Assembly (NCBI GenBank): GCA_031316155.1
Contig: JALDRB010000011.1
Coordinates: 1-64,000 of the forward strand
Reading direction: 5' to 3'
DNA: 64,000 nucleotides
Source: Candidatus Scalindua sp.
GTDB lineage: Bacteria; Planctomycetota; Brocadiia; Brocadiales; Scalinduaceae
In this document: positions 1 through 8,332 of the stretch, piece after piece
How the letters are laid out: every line of letters starts with the position of its first letter
Numbering within the stretch: the stretch's first letter is position 1
Made by a program: the position numbers and the translations under genes
Notes under the pieces: model-generated
What the model saw: the letters and a program-made list of their open reading frames with translations, nothing else
Databases searched by the model: none
Told to the model about the DNA's origin: nothing

Positions 1-213
1 GAATCCTTTTGCATGTTGTTCGTTGTAAACATGGATTTCATTGATATAGAGAAGAAGGTTGTAATAATTGCGAGGGCCTAATTGATAACCACGCTTTGGC
101 ATTTCATAATAAAATTTTCGATATTTTTTAAAATAATCTATATCTAGCAAATCCTTATATGGGAAATGCTTTTCAGAATCCGTTATTGCATCATGTGTAA
201 TCACTTTTTTCAT
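1..213 (-). CDS. hypothetical protein, 3' part cut by window edge
   Basis: An open frame of 71 codons begins at an ATG (213-211) and runs off the left edge, so only the N-terminus is visible. It starts MKKVITHDAITDSEKHF and is rich in Tyr, Lys and Asn. No domain is recognised and no clear Shine-Dalgarno sequence precedes the ATG. It lies on the same strand as the small DUF2283/toxin-like genes that follow, so it may belong to the same accessory cluster. No function is assigned. Confidence 0.45.
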   Translation of the reverse strand, partial: MKKVITHDAITDSEKHFPYKDLLDIDYFKKYRKFYYEMPKRGYQLGPRNYYNLLLYINEIHVYNEQHAKGF

Positions 214-238
214 TAATTAAGTCACTTGACAGTTAAAT

Positions 239-295
239 AGACACAAAATATTTTTCTGAACTCTCAATCTTTCATCTGCTTCTTTTCAGTTCAAG
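239..295. repeat. short direct repeat with 3839-3895 (gene-tail duplicate)
   Basis: About 57 bp beginning AGACACAAAATATTTTTC recurs at 3839-3895 with a few mismatches. Here it covers the 3' end of the DUF2283 gene and its downstream sequence. The second copy still encodes the Lys-Arg-Gly-stop type tail on the minus strand but has lost the rest of the gene, so it looks like the remnant of a duplicated DUF2283 locus. Confidence 0.6.
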
Positions 296-499
296 GATTT
301 TAGCCTGAGACGACTCTAATAGAGAATCGCGAATAAAAGAACTTGCCTCTAATATCTCTATGCCTATCAATTCGCCACTTTCGCTCATCTCTGCTGTAAT
401 ATTAGGGCTTAGCTCAATACTGTTTGCTTCTTTTTCATCTGAAATAACTATATGCAGAATGTCTTCATCTTTAAAATAGGTCATTTTTGTTTTATTCAT
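272..499 (-). CDS. DUF2283 family small protein (antitoxin-like partner)
   Basis: This 75-residue protein has the DUF2283 pattern: an N-terminal strand ending YFKDEDILHIVISDE, then IELSPNITAEMSESGELIGI and a hydrophobic tail ILEASSF. The family is small, beta-rich and of unknown biochemistry, and is often encoded next to toxin-like genes. A purine-rich GGAGG sits just upstream of the ATG. The start overlaps by 8 nt the stop of a toxin-like reading frame (492-689), which indicates translational coupling and a former two-gene toxin-antitoxin-like unit. The family call is by sequence pattern; the antitoxin role is inference. Confidence 0.75.
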   Translation of the reverse strand: MNKTKMTYFKDEDILHIVISDEKEANSIELSPNITAEMSESGELIGIEILEASSFIRDSLLESSQAKILELKRSR

Positions 500-689
500 A
501 TATAAACCTCCCTGTTTTAAGTCGAAATTTAATTTGTTGACGAGTAGTTGTATGAATGGTGACCGGTATTATTTGGTTTCCATGTTTCTCGTATGGAATT
601 ACAATCAGTCTATCACCTTGTTTTCCCGTCACAATTAGAAGAAAAGCAGGAAGACCTTTGATTAAAGAAAAACTTTGGCAGCAAAACTC
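492..689 (-). pseudogene. C-terminal remnant of a toxin-like protein paired with DUF2283
   Basis: The frame reads KGLPAFLLIVTGKQGDRLIV, then PVTIHTTTRQQIKFRLKTGR, and ends at a TAA (494-492) that overlaps the DUF2283 start. The (T/S)RQQI-FRLKTGRF ending is typical of small toxin-like proteins encoded before DUF2283 genes. An in-frame TAG lies at 692-690 and no good start codon follows it, so the N-terminal half is missing. The remnant sits between two DUF2283 genes, which suggests deletion or recombination between two neighbouring copies of the pair. Confidence 0.5.
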
Positions 690-718
690 CTAATCGAAAA
701 ACGCAGCACTTTTTGCTG

Positions 719-961
719 TCAGGTTGAGCGTCTTGTTATGGATTTTTTGGAAAGACCTGGTTTGAGAATTAGAGAAATAGGTTTTTCAGTTTTCAATGCA
801 CTTACTTTTAGTATTGAAAAACCAATAACTTCTCCATTATTGCTCACTTTCTCCATTACCGCATCATTTTCAGTTACTTTAAAATATCCCGCCCTCTGGT
901 CAAATAAAACTTCAAGGTAGTCCCCTTGCTTGTCATACCAAACTTTTATTTCTTTTTCCAT
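719..961 (-). CDS. DUF2283 family small protein, second copy
   Basis: The 80-residue protein starts MEKEIKVWYDKQGDYLEVLF and continues with the DUF2283 core (VSNNGEVIGFSILKVSAL). The ATG at 961-959 is chosen because the longer upstream frame only reads through the group II intron scar. It ends with a basic tail (KKSITRRST). Related in pattern to the protein at 272-499 but clearly diverged. An accessory role, perhaps as an antitoxin, is inferred from context only. Confidence 0.65.
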   Translation of the reverse strand: MEKEIKVWYDKQGDYLEVLFDQRAGYFKVTENDAVMEKVSNNGEVIGFSILKVSALKTEKPISLILKPGLSKKSITRRST

Positions 962-1011
962 AAAGTTTTGCCTCTCTTTATTGTATCGGTGAAGTATGCT
1001 GTAGTCGGCAT

Positions 1012-1108
1012 GAACCGCCCTGTGCGCGCCAGAAGGAAGTGCCCTTGGGGTAGACCAGCATGCAGAGCGGTGTGGGGAGGGGGATCTAAACACTCCCCTT
1101 TACCCGAT
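1012..1108 (+). mobile_element. group II intron 3'-end remnant (domain V/VI-like)
   Basis: The segment starts GAACCGCCCTGTGCG and returns as GCATGCAGAGCGGTGTGGGG, forming a hairpin with a two-base bulge as in group II intron domain V. A second G/C hairpin and a terminal TTTACCCGAT resemble a bacterial intron 3' end. The usual short domain V loop carries an insertion of about 25 nt. A copy about 90% identical lies at 61349-61445 in the same orientation. No reverse transcriptase is present, so this is a scar. The assignment rests on remembered consensus features. Confidence 0.5.
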
Positions 1109-1133
1109 TAGATTTTTCCTAAAAATCTACTAG

Positions 1134-2756
1134 TTACAGGAAATGTTTTTCCAGACTATTAAGCATTTCTTCAGCTCTCTTTAAGATACCTACGAATACT
1201 TCTTTTAAAGGTCTCTTTTCTATATCAAACCTTGCAGCTACTTTCTCAAATCTTTTGCCTTTCCTGTGTCCAACACCAGATGAACGTAAGGCATACAAAT
1301 CTTTCAAAAAATCTATATATCCATTATGGTTGGGCATTGATTTCTCTTTTAGAAATTGACCAAACTTTTCAATCCCAGGCAGATCTTTAGCGCTCGCTTC
1401 TATTGCCTTGCCAAGTTCTTTTTCATTAAGTGAGTCTATAATTATTTTAGCAATGGCCAATATTTGAAAGTCAAATTCAGAATGGTCATTCGTGATTGGC
1501 ACTCGTAGCGAAGTAAATAAATGAGTGTCTTTTGTCGTGAGAGGTTGAAAAAGTGGCCAACCAAATTTTTTTGACCATTTTTTTGAAAATTGGCTAAATT
1601 TTGATTTAAAAGTTAAGTCTTCGCTATTAGGATCAGCAAACTTTGCCAAAAAGCTTCTTTTGAAACATGTTGCACTCATTTTACCTTCTGGTGGAATATT
1701 ATGACTTTTCAAATATAGCTGTTCTGAGTGAAACAAATCTCGACCAATGTCCCCAAGGAAAACCATAACTACATCTGGATGATCATTGTCCATACGGACG
1801 CCCCAAAGCCCTCTACAGCGCAAATAGCCGTCTTCAATTGAGAATTTTTCTGGATTGCTATAATATTTCGAAAGAACATCTTTTTTGAAAAATACAGGGG
1901 TTAAATAATGGGGTGCATTTGGATTTGCTCCAAAATAATTTGCAAGTTTACCTGGATCAGATGTGTAATAAATATGTTCCCCATCTTCATCTGTCCCAAT
2001 AATAAACTCCTCAAATTTTTCTTTTTTTTCTTCGTATGGCCACCTACCACTTTTTTCAATTGGAGGAGGAAAAATAATTCTTTTGCCGAGTAATCTCGAA
2101 ATACTTTTGTTTTCATCTTCTAAAATTGAATGCCAAGGCCCAATATGAACAAAGTATGAAATATCCTTCTCATGTTTTTTGGATGAAAATCTCGAATATT
2201 CAGCCTCTGAAAACTCGATTTTAGAATACCTAAAACTATCAAAATATATTGCCAAACCCATTTGTCTTGCAGCGATATACTGCCTTACAAACTTTGTTTT
2301 GATTTCGACTTTTTTTGGTTCAATTATCACTGCATCTTCTTCATTCCCGTCATCATGAATTTTGACCAAAATATTTCTTTTTGGATCTGCGTACAGGTTG
2401 TGGAATAGCCTGAATTCTTCTTGGATTTCAATGTAATCATTTTTCATTCCATGAAATTCACGAAAAATAACTATTGGTTCAATAAGGAAATCATTTAAAT
2501 TTCTTTGATACTCTGTACGTTCTTCACCGTGGTTATAATATGTAACGAAGCCTGGACCGCTCTGTCCTATGGAAATGTCCCAACTTTCAGACTCTAGAGA
2601 TTTAGGAATACTTTCAACTGGAACTAATCCACTAAAAATAGTGATATCATCATCTCCAACCCGTCTTGATTTATAAACGGTTATCCAAGGAGTTGTTGGT
2701 AGTGATTCGGAAAAAAACTTTTGCCATTCATTCTGTTGCAAATATTCTAAGTCCAT
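1134..2756 (-). CDS. hypothetical protein with C-terminal HEPN-like region
   Basis: A 540-residue soluble protein with no signal peptide or membrane segment. The N-terminal 300 residues are rich in aromatic and acidic residues and not recognised. The C-terminus (about 430-540) is helical and contains LYALRSSGVGHRKGKRFEKV, an R-x5-H arrangement as in HEPN-type RNases, followed by a heptad-like helix to the end. A ribosome-binding-like AGGGATC precedes the ATG. The gene is co-oriented with, and about 110 bp downstream of, the nuclease-like gene at 2870-3754. HEPN proteins commonly act in phage defence or toxin systems. That role is inferred here from a single motif and the context. Confidence 0.5.
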   Translation of the reverse strand: MDLEYLQQNEWQKFFSESLPTTPWITVYKSRRVGDDDITIFSGLVPVESIPKSLESESWDISIGQSGPGFVTYYNHGEERTEYQRNLNDFLIEPIVIFREFHGMKNDYIEIQEEFRLFHNLYADPKRNILVKIHDDGNEEDAVIIEPKKVEIKTKFVRQYIAARQMGLAIYFDSFRYSKIEFSEAEYSRFSSKKHEKDISYFVHIGPWHSILEDENKSISRLLGKRIIFPPPIEKSGRWPYEEKKEKFEEFIIGTDEDGEHIYYTSDPGKLANYFGANPNAPHYLTPVFFKKDVLSKYYSNPEKFSIEDGYLRCRGLWGVRMDNDHPDVVMVFLGDIGRDLFHSEQLYLKSHNIPPEGKMSATCFKRSFLAKFADPNSEDLTFKSKFSQFSKKWSKKFGWPLFQPLTTKDTHLFTSLRVPITNDHSEFDFQILAIAKIIIDSLNEKELGKAIEASAKDLPGIEKFGQFLKEKSMPNHNGYIDFLKDLYALRSSGVGHRKGKRFEKVAARFDIEKRPLKEVFVGILKRAEEMLNSLEKHFL

Positions 2757-2869
2757 TAATGATCCCTAAAATATAACGGTGAGATAACCTGCCGGCCAAC
2801 ATGTTGCCTTCTTTAAGAACGCGCTTTATTCTGGTCAGGTTTATTGATTTGTTATGTGGTTGCACACGT

Positions 2870-3754
2870 TTAGTCTAAGATTTTGTTTATTCTCAGAGGG
2901 AGGAATATTTCATCTTCGTTTTCCTCAAGCTTATCGCCCACCCTGCAGTCGACTGTTACTTTATATACTGCGTCTGCAAAAGACACCTGCCTCATTTCAT
3001 TTTCAAGTGGCTGCAAGAGAATATTAAATGCCTTCTCTGGAATCTTTCCTCTGAGCTGCTGCATAACCTCAGAATTGAAGTCGAAGCTAACTACGTAGCT
3101 GTCGCCACCATCTACCTTCAGGCCGGATCCGAACGTATAGTGATCATTCTCCATGTGTCCTATGAAAGCTATCGGTGCATCCGGGAATATCAGATGTGGG
3201 AACTCGTGAAACCCCAACCTCTTGAGATGTAACCCAAAATCTTTACTTAAGCGCAAGTCGCAGTTCAAAACGTCACGAGGCCCCAGAAGCTTTACAAGGT
3301 TGTCCCAGTAGCTGGGCAACATCAGCATGTCGAAATGAACGACCGGCTTGGGTTTGCTAATGTGATAAAGAACAAATTCTCTTCCATTACACAATGCGAA
3401 GTATGGAACTCTAATTTCACTGTGTATCGCGTATGAGTATGCCTGCTCAGCGTGCTTCGTATTGAGTATGTTTTCTTTGGGGCTTTTTGCTTCCAAAACC
3501 CACGCATACTTATTATTAACTTCAAGTAAATAGTCTGGAACAATATGAATTTTTTTGGTCGCGCTTCCGATGGACACAAAAGGATGCAGTAACCTTTTGC
3601 TGCGAATGATCTTGTGAGGTTTTGTCGGTCCATATCCGAGCCATTTCAAGATCGGAACGATGATTTCTTCACGTACAGAATCTTCTTGGAAGTCTTGATC
3701 GTCAAGAAGATTGAAGTCGAAGTGATTGAGCACGCTGTACCGTTTTTCAGCCAT
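2870..3754 (-). CDS. HsdR N-terminal-like PD-(D/E)XK nuclease family protein
   Basis: A 294-residue protein. The first 170 residues match the type I restriction enzyme R protein N-terminal domain: an acidic helix with VREEIIVPILKWLGYG, then VPDYLLEVNNKYAWVLEAKS with the D...ExK catalytic residues, then a helix and ALCNGREFVLYH. The C-terminal about 130 residues are unrecognised. No helicase or methylase domain is attached. The ATG at 3754-3752 is preferred over the adjacent GTG because GGAGTAGG lies 5-12 nt upstream. Such stand-alone proteins occur in defence islands. Together with the HEPN-like gene it could form a two-gene module, but this is inference. Confidence 0.65.
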   Translation of the reverse strand: MAEKRYSVLNHFDFNLLDDQDFQEDSVREEIIVPILKWLGYGPTKPHKIIRSKRLLHPFVSIGSATKKIHIVPDYLLEVNNKYAWVLEAKSPKENILNTKHAEQAYSYAIHSEIRVPYFALCNGREFVLYHISKPKPVVHFDMLMLPSYWDNLVKLLGPRDVLNCDLRLSKDFGLHLKRLGFHEFPHLIFPDAPIAFIGHMENDHYTFGSGLKVDGGDSYVVSFDFNSEVMQQLRGKIPEKAFNILLQPLENEMRQVSFADAVYKVTVDCRVGDKLEENEDEIFLPLRINKILD

Positions 3755-3838
3755 CACAAACCTACTCCATAATTTTTAGACTGAACAAGTAATTGATAAG
3801 TTTACAGATAATATGAAAAACTCCATGTTATCCATAAA

Positions 3839-3895
3839 TCAGACACAAAATATTTTTCCGAACCCTGAATCTTTCATCAGCCTCTTTTTAATTGG
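3839..3895. repeat. short direct repeat with 239-295
   Basis: Second copy of the AGACACAAAATATTTTTC repeat. On the minus strand it retains a Lys/Arg-rich gene tail and two stops but no upstream DUF2283 frame, so it appears to be the leftover end of a lost gene just downstream of the XRE regulator. Confidence 0.55.
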
Positions 3896-3909
3896 GTTTA
3901 TTTCGCATG

Positions 3910-4245
3910 TCATGGTTGCAGCTCTTCCATGATTATATTGGTCATTCGTTTTTTTCTGTTCTTATTTTTTTTAATAATCTCCACTTTAATTTGCCTTCCT
4001 ACTGCCTCAGCGAATTTTTCTAATGTTGATAAACGTATATCTTTGGATTGATTCTCAATCCTAGAAATGGCAGATTTTTTTGTATGTAATATTTTTGTTA
4101 GATCTTCTTGTGTAATTCCTGCCTTTTCTCTGGCTTGCTTTAACATAACTCCTATTTTGAAGTCATTGTAACCAGATTCAAAGTCCTTTGCAAATTCTGG
4201 ACTTCTTTTTTTTCGTTTGCTAATATACTTTTCAAGATCATCCAT
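3910..4245 (-). CDS. XRE-family HTH protein, HigA-like antitoxin
   Basis: The 111-residue protein begins [20 protein letters not shown]. This ATG (4245-4243) has an AGGAG box 8-12 nt upstream; the longer upstream reading lacks one. Residues about 35-90 form an HTH_3 domain ([19 protein letters not shown], then [20 protein letters not shown]). The N-terminal SPEFAK...Y helix and the layout match HigA2-type antitoxins that repress their own operon. No HigB/RelE toxin gene lies in the 66 bp upstream or directly downstream, so it is an orphan antitoxin or general regulator. Confidence 0.75.
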   Translation of the reverse strand: MDDLEKYISKRKKRSPEFAKDFESGYNDFKIGVMLKQAREKAGITQEDLTKILHTKKSAISRIENQSKDIRLSTLEKFAEAVGRQIKVEIIKKNKNRKKRMTNIIMEELQP

Positions 4246-4270
4246 CTTTTTTTCTCCTGTTTTACGAAGT

Positions 4271-4310
4271 AAAACCCCCACAAATTCGCGACCGGAGGAA
4301 GCGAATTTGT
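4271..4310 (-). terminator. possible terminator hairpin after argS
   Basis: ACAAATTCGC (4280-4289) and GCGAATTTGT (4301-4310) form a perfect 10-bp stem with an 11-nt loop. It immediately follows the argS stop, and on the minus strand is followed by GGGGGTTTTACTT. The U-tract is short, so termination is plausible but not strong. Confidence 0.5.
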
Positions 4311-4311
4311 A

Positions 4312-6051
4312 TTACATCTTCTCGGGTGATTTGAGCCCGAGGATGCCGAGACCGTTTCTTATGACCTGCTTTATTGAATGAACCAGAAGTATCCGCGCCT
4401 TTCGTAACTCTTTTTTATCGGTGAGAATCCTGTGATGCTGATAGTATCGGTTGAATGTGCTGCACAGGTCGAGCAGATGGTTGCTGAGAATGGAGGGCTC
4501 ATAATTGTATGCTGCCCGTAACAGGGTATGGGGGAAACATTCGAGCTGTTTGATGATAACGAGTTCATCGTCTTCTTTCAGTAAATCGTAATTTGCGTCT
4601 GTTGGAACTTGGTCTCCATACTTTCTTAAGACACTGCACAAACGTGCGTGGGTGTATTGAACGTATGGTCCGGTTTCTCCGTCAAAATTGAGGATTACGT
4701 CCCAGTCGAATAAGACATCCTTAACCCTTTTTGTACAGAGTTCGGAAAATATTATGGCGCCGATACCGACGCTTTCTGCAACTTCCTGCTTGTTTTCCAG
4801 GTCAGGATGTTTTTCTGCTATTATCTCTCCGGCGATCCTGCAGGATTCTTCCAGTAAATCTTCCAGGAGAATAACCTTTCCCTCTCTCGTAGACATCTTG
4901 CCTTGTTTGAACTTAACTAATCCGAAATCTACGTGGGTACAATCATGTACCCATTCGTATCCCATTTCTTCAAGGACTTTGAAAAATTGTCTGAAGTGCA
5001 GTCTCTGTTCAGAACCGACAACGTAGATCATTTTGTCAAAGTTATATTCCCGTTTCCTGTACTCGGCCGCACAGATATCCCTGGTGGCATAGAGGCTTGC
5101 TTCATCCTTTTTTCTCAGGAGACAGGGGGGCATATTATATTTGTCAAGATTTACGATCAGGGCTTCGTCGCTTATTTCTGTCAATCCTGAATCCTTAATT
5201 CTCCTGAGTGTGTCATCGAGCATTTCATTATAAAAACTTTCTCCAGCGTATGAGTCAAATCTTATCCCTAACCTTTTGTATACTCTCTCAAATTCTATCA
5301 AACTGATCTCTTTAAAGCTTTGCCATGTATCTTTGGCCTCTTTATCTCCGCCCTCCAATTTCTTAAACCATTCCCTGGCCTGGTCTTCCAGAGCATTGTT
5401 TACTTTTGCCTCTTTATGAAATCTGACATATAACTCATTCAGTTTGCTGACGGTGAGTTTCTCTTTTTTTGTGGAATCCTGTTTGTGGGAATTTTCAGGT
5501 GATGCAGTGACATAGTCAGAACCCCATTTTTTCAGGGCGACGATGAGTTGTCCAAATTGTGTTCCCCAGTCTCCCAGATGATTTATGCCAATGCATGTGT
5601 AACCCAGCGCCTTGTGAAGATTATAAATTGCATTTCCAATGACGGCAGAACGAAGATGGTGAACAGCGAGATGCTTTGCGATGTTCGGGGATGAATAATC
5701 TATAAGAATTGTCTTGCCCTTGCCTACGTCACTATTTCCATAGAAAGCTCCCTTATCGGTAATTTCCTCAAGCACCGTTCTGAAAAGCAGAGGTTTCGAG
5801 ATGTGGAAATTCAGATATGGGCCAAGAGCGTTTATGTAGATAACCGTATCATCGGGTATCAGTTTTTGTGACAATTCAGTTGCTATCTTTTTTGGATCTT
5901 TTCCCAACTGTTTTGCTATCGAGAAACAGGGGAATGCATAGTCGCCCATCTTTATGTCCGGAGGTGCTTCGAGCAGGCGTTCTATTGTTTCAGCAGGTAA
6001 CGGAATCTTTTCCCTGAGTAGGGTAATTATTTTGTTAATAAATATATCCAT
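4312..6051 (-). CDS. argS: arginyl-tRNA synthetase
   Basis: Cytoplasmic class I aminoacyl-tRNA synthetase that charges tRNA-Arg with arginine. The 579-residue length is normal for the bacterial enzyme. The N-terminal additional domain occupies about 1-110. The HIGH-type motif is in SSPNIAKHLAVHHLRSAVIG, the KMSK-equivalent is KMSTREGKV, and the C-terminal DALR anticodon-binding domain ends at GLGILGLKSPEKM. The upstream region holds a family A repeat and no obvious same-strand neighbour, so it is probably monocistronic. Confidence 0.96.
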   Translation of the reverse strand: MDIFINKIITLLREKIPLPAETIERLLEAPPDIKMGDYAFPCFSIAKQLGKDPKKIATELSQKLIPDDTVIYINALGPYLNFHISKPLLFRTVLEEITDKGAFYGNSDVGKGKTILIDYSSPNIAKHLAVHHLRSAVIGNAIYNLHKALGYTCIGINHLGDWGTQFGQLIVALKKWGSDYVTASPENSHKQDSTKKEKLTVSKLNELYVRFHKEAKVNNALEDQAREWFKKLEGGDKEAKDTWQSFKEISLIEFERVYKRLGIRFDSYAGESFYNEMLDDTLRRIKDSGLTEISDEALIVNLDKYNMPPCLLRKKDEASLYATRDICAAEYRKREYNFDKMIYVVGSEQRLHFRQFFKVLEEMGYEWVHDCTHVDFGLVKFKQGKMSTREGKVILLEDLLEESCRIAGEIIAEKHPDLENKQEVAESVGIGAIIFSELCTKRVKDVLFDWDVILNFDGETGPYVQYTHARLCSVLRKYGDQVPTDANYDLLKEDDELVIIKQLECFPHTLLRAAYNYEPSILSNHLLDLCSTFNRYYQHHRILTDKKELRKARILLVHSIKQVIRNGLGILGLKSPEKM

Positions 6052-6078
6052 GTGATAAACAGGTTATAATAAAATGTT

Positions 6079-6244
6079 TATACTCATCTCGTAATGGTTT
6101 TCGGATAAAATCCGGTATAAAATTGAGCGAGCAAAGTCCTCGGCGCTTTTTGTCCGGGGATACCTTCACCAAGATTTGGTTTCCAGCCTGCCTGTGCGAT
6201 GCACGCAGACAGGTAAAACCGAAAACCAAATCGGTTTTAGTATA
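6079..6244 (+). repeat. family A MITE-like repeat, copy 1
   Basis: Begins TATACTCATCTCGTAATGG and ends CAAATCGGTTTTAGTATA. The two ends are imperfect inverted repeats: the outer 6 bp (TATACT) and the inner TGGTTTTCGG match. This copy carries the nested palindrome CCTGCCTGTGCG...CGCAGACAGG near its right end. It lies directly upstream of argS. Nine copies occur in the window; this orientation is called plus. Confidence 0.85.
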
Positions 6245-6363
6245 TCTAGCCTCTTTTTGGTTCTGGCTCGACCAGATTGTGTTCCGCTCCTTTTACGTTA
6301 TCCCATTATAAAAAACTTGTGACTTTCTTCTACAAAATAATTTTTATTACATTAAACTACAAC

Positions 6364-6391
6364 TTGACACGGATGCGATATTGTTTAATAT
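6364..6391 (+). promoter_or_regulatory. sigma70-type promoter
   Basis: TTGACA (6364-6369), a 16-bp spacer and TAATAT (6386-6391) make a near-consensus housekeeping promoter. It points at the small gene starting at 6464, giving a leader of about 65 nt. Confidence 0.65.
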
Positions 6392-6463
6392 ATGCTCAGA
6401 TAGATCAACAAAAATGACTTTATTTTTTTACTCTGTACGTTGGCAAGAAAGGAAACAATAGAA

Positions 6464-6625
6464 ATGTTTGAGTTTAGAATAGTAGTAGGAATGGAAAGAG
6501 GCGAAGAACTGGTATTCATTATCAGTACAGATGCCGAAAATGAAGTTGCAGCAGAAGACCAGGTAAGATATTTAGTAAATAACAGTCTGGAAGTCTTAAG
6601 CATAGAACAGATTAAAATGAGATAG
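6464..6625 (+). CDS. small conserved-looking hypothetical protein
   Basis: A 53-residue acidic protein (MFEFRIVVGMERGEELVFII...SIEQIKMR). The ATG at 6464 is preferred over an upstream ATG at 6440 because AAGGAAA lies about 10 nt before it. Its alternating hydrophobic strands suggest a small beta-alpha fold. A strong promoter (6364-6391) precedes it. No family recognised; likely a real gene because of its promoter, RBS and sensible composition. Confidence 0.55.
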   Translation: MFEFRIVVGMERGEELVFIISTDAENEVAAEDQVRYLVNNSLEVLSIEQIKMR

Positions 6626-6843
6626 AAGATTTCAACCCCGTCGTTCTCTTTATTCCTCCTGGTGGCGTATTTTCTCTTGCCTGTTTCATTCCAGTTGAAT
6701 AAAATAAAGCGCAGAGGTGCAGCCATGAGAAAAAGCAGTAACCATTAATCCAAACTCTATGACTTTTCCCCTGCCTCTTTTTTTTACCATTTCGTAACAC
6801 TGAACCAGTTTTTTGATATGTATGAGTCCCTTTTACAAAGTTC

Positions 6844-6968
6844 ATGCATAGGAAATTCAAAATTTCCTTATTTTTTGCGCTGAAGGCGCAAGTTCAAAAG
6901 ACCGTAAAAACTGCCATGGAAGGCAGTTTTAGGGATTTTGGAAAAGTTAGCCGGGATGGCCTAACTTG
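6844..6968 (+). repeat. family B hairpin-rich element, copy B1
   Basis: ATGCATAGGAAATTCAAAA is followed by three hairpins: GCGC-tgaag-GCGC (6877-6889), AAAACTGCC-atggaa-GGCAGTTTT (6907-6930) and AAGTTAGCC-ggGAT-GGCCTAACTT (6944-6967). It sits about 60 bp upstream of the GH13 gene on the same strand. The layout recurs at 21655 and 24508 with different but self-complementary stem sequences. The interval 6626-6843 before it shows no gene. Confidence 0.7.
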
Positions 6969-7031
6969 TGGGAAGAAAAGAGGACAAAAGTATTATCCGT
7001 TTTTGAGTTAGCTTGATAAGGAGTTTTACGT

Positions 7032-8321
7032 ATGAGGCAACCAGAGAAGACGATTATTTACAATCTGTTTCCATTACTGGCAGGAGAGTTCACTGAATGG
7101 GAACGTCATTTGACGAGAGCATCTGAAATGGGTTTTAACTGGGTCTTTGTAAATCCAATCCAACTCACAGGTTATTCCGGCAGCCTTTACTCAATAAAGG
7201 ATTATTTTGGTTTTAACCCTCTTCTCATTGATCAGGAGAGTAAAAAGTCACCTGAGGATCAGGTAAAGGGAGCGAATCGGACAGCAGAAAAGCTGGGTCT
7301 GCGAATGATGATAGATCTCGTGGTTAATCACTGTGCTGTTGACTCTGACCTGGTACGAGAACACCCTGAATGGTTTCAGTGGGAAAAAGAAGGTCACGTC
7401 AGCAAACCATTCTGTTATGAAAATGGAAAGAAAGTCGTATGGAATGATCTGGCAAAGTTTGATTACTGGCATTCGGTTGATCAGGAAGGGCTTTTTCTGT
7501 TTTTTTCCAAGGTTGTGAAGTTTCTAATTGATCTTGGATTCATGGGTTTTCGGTGTGATGCGGCCTATCAGGTACCGGTACGTTTCTGGGAGAGACTCAT
7601 TCAGGAGACCAGGACTCTCTATCCTGAGGTACAATTTTTTGCTGAAACCCTGGGTTGTACACCTGATCAGACCAGAAAAACCGCAGGTGCCGGTTTTGAC
7701 TACATATTCAACAGTTCCAAATGGTGGGATTTTCATAGTTTCTGGCTAATGGAACAGTATAATCTTACCAGGGAAGTTGTGCCTTCGATAGGCTTTCCGG
7801 AAAGCCATGATACGAAAAGGCTTGGGGAGGAGCTTCACGGCAATACGGATGGGCTGAAACAACGCTATCTGTTTTCGGCTCTTTGTTCTGCCGGTGTTTT
7901 GATGCCGATAGGTTTCGAATTTGGTTTTCGTAAAAGGTTCGATGTGGTAAAAACAACCCCTGATGACTGGGAACAAACGGGAATTGATTTAACCTCTTTC
8001 ATTACCAGTGTTAATACAATTAAGAGAAACCATGGAATTTTTCAGATTGAAGCGCCTACTGAAATCCTTCACTGCGACAATCCCAATATTCTGCTCATGT
8101 GGAAAGGGTCTGTGGGGATACACAGTGAATCGCTGATCATTCTTAATAAGGATATCCATAACAAACAACATTTTTATGCTGACAGCTTACATAAATTTAT
8201 CCAGTCAGGCGGGGTGTTAAACGATGTTTCTCCGGAATACCGGCTTGAGTATCTGCCGGAACCGTTTTCCTATGATCTGCGTCCCGGACAGACAATTGTG
8301 CTGGTAACGGCAGATTTGTGA
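7032..8321 (+). CDS. GH13 alpha-amylase family enzyme, GlgE-like
   Basis: A 429-residue cytoplasmic TIM-barrel glycoside hydrolase/transglycosidase. The four GH13 regions are visible: MMIDLVVNH (I), GFRCDAAYQ with the nucleophile Asp (II), FFAETLG with the acid/base Glu (III) and GFPESHDT (IV). The VREHPEWF segment after region I resembles maltosyltransferase GlgE (GH13_3), but the protein is much shorter than GlgE and lacks its N-terminal domain. GAT AAGGAG precedes the ATG. It converges with glgA, so it probably acts on glycogen or a maltooligosaccharide; substrate and reaction type cannot be fixed from sequence alone. Confidence 0.85.
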   Translation: MRQPEKTIIYNLFPLLAGEFTEWERHLTRASEMGFNWVFVNPIQLTGYSGSLYSIKDYFGFNPLLIDQESKKSPEDQVKGANRTAEKLGLRMMIDLVVNHCAVDSDLVREHPEWFQWEKEGHVSKPFCYENGKKVVWNDLAKFDYWHSVDQEGLFLFFSKVVKFLIDLGFMGFRCDAAYQVPVRFWERLIQETRTLYPEVQFFAETLGCTPDQTRKTAGAGFDYIFNSSKWWDFHSFWLMEQYNLTREVVPSIGFPESHDTKRLGEELHGNTDGLKQRYLFSALCSAGVLMPIGFEFGFRKRFDVVKTTPDDWEQTGIDLTSFITSVNTIKRNHGIFQIEAPTEILHCDNPNILLMWKGSVGIHSESLIILNKDIHNKQHFYADSLHKFIQSGGVLNDVSPEYRLEYLPEPFSYDLRPGQTIVLVTADL

Positions 8322-8332
8322 GAGGAACGTAC

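Noticed and set aside
926..1111. Protein-coding frame MNRPVRARRK... (also at 61346-61445)
   Set aside because: It is a translation of the intron domain V/VI scar; the conserved pattern is RNA structure rather than protein.
1901..2116. Other-strand and other-frame open frames inside long genes across the window
   Set aside because: They are shadows of real genes without ribosome-binding sites or family resemblance.
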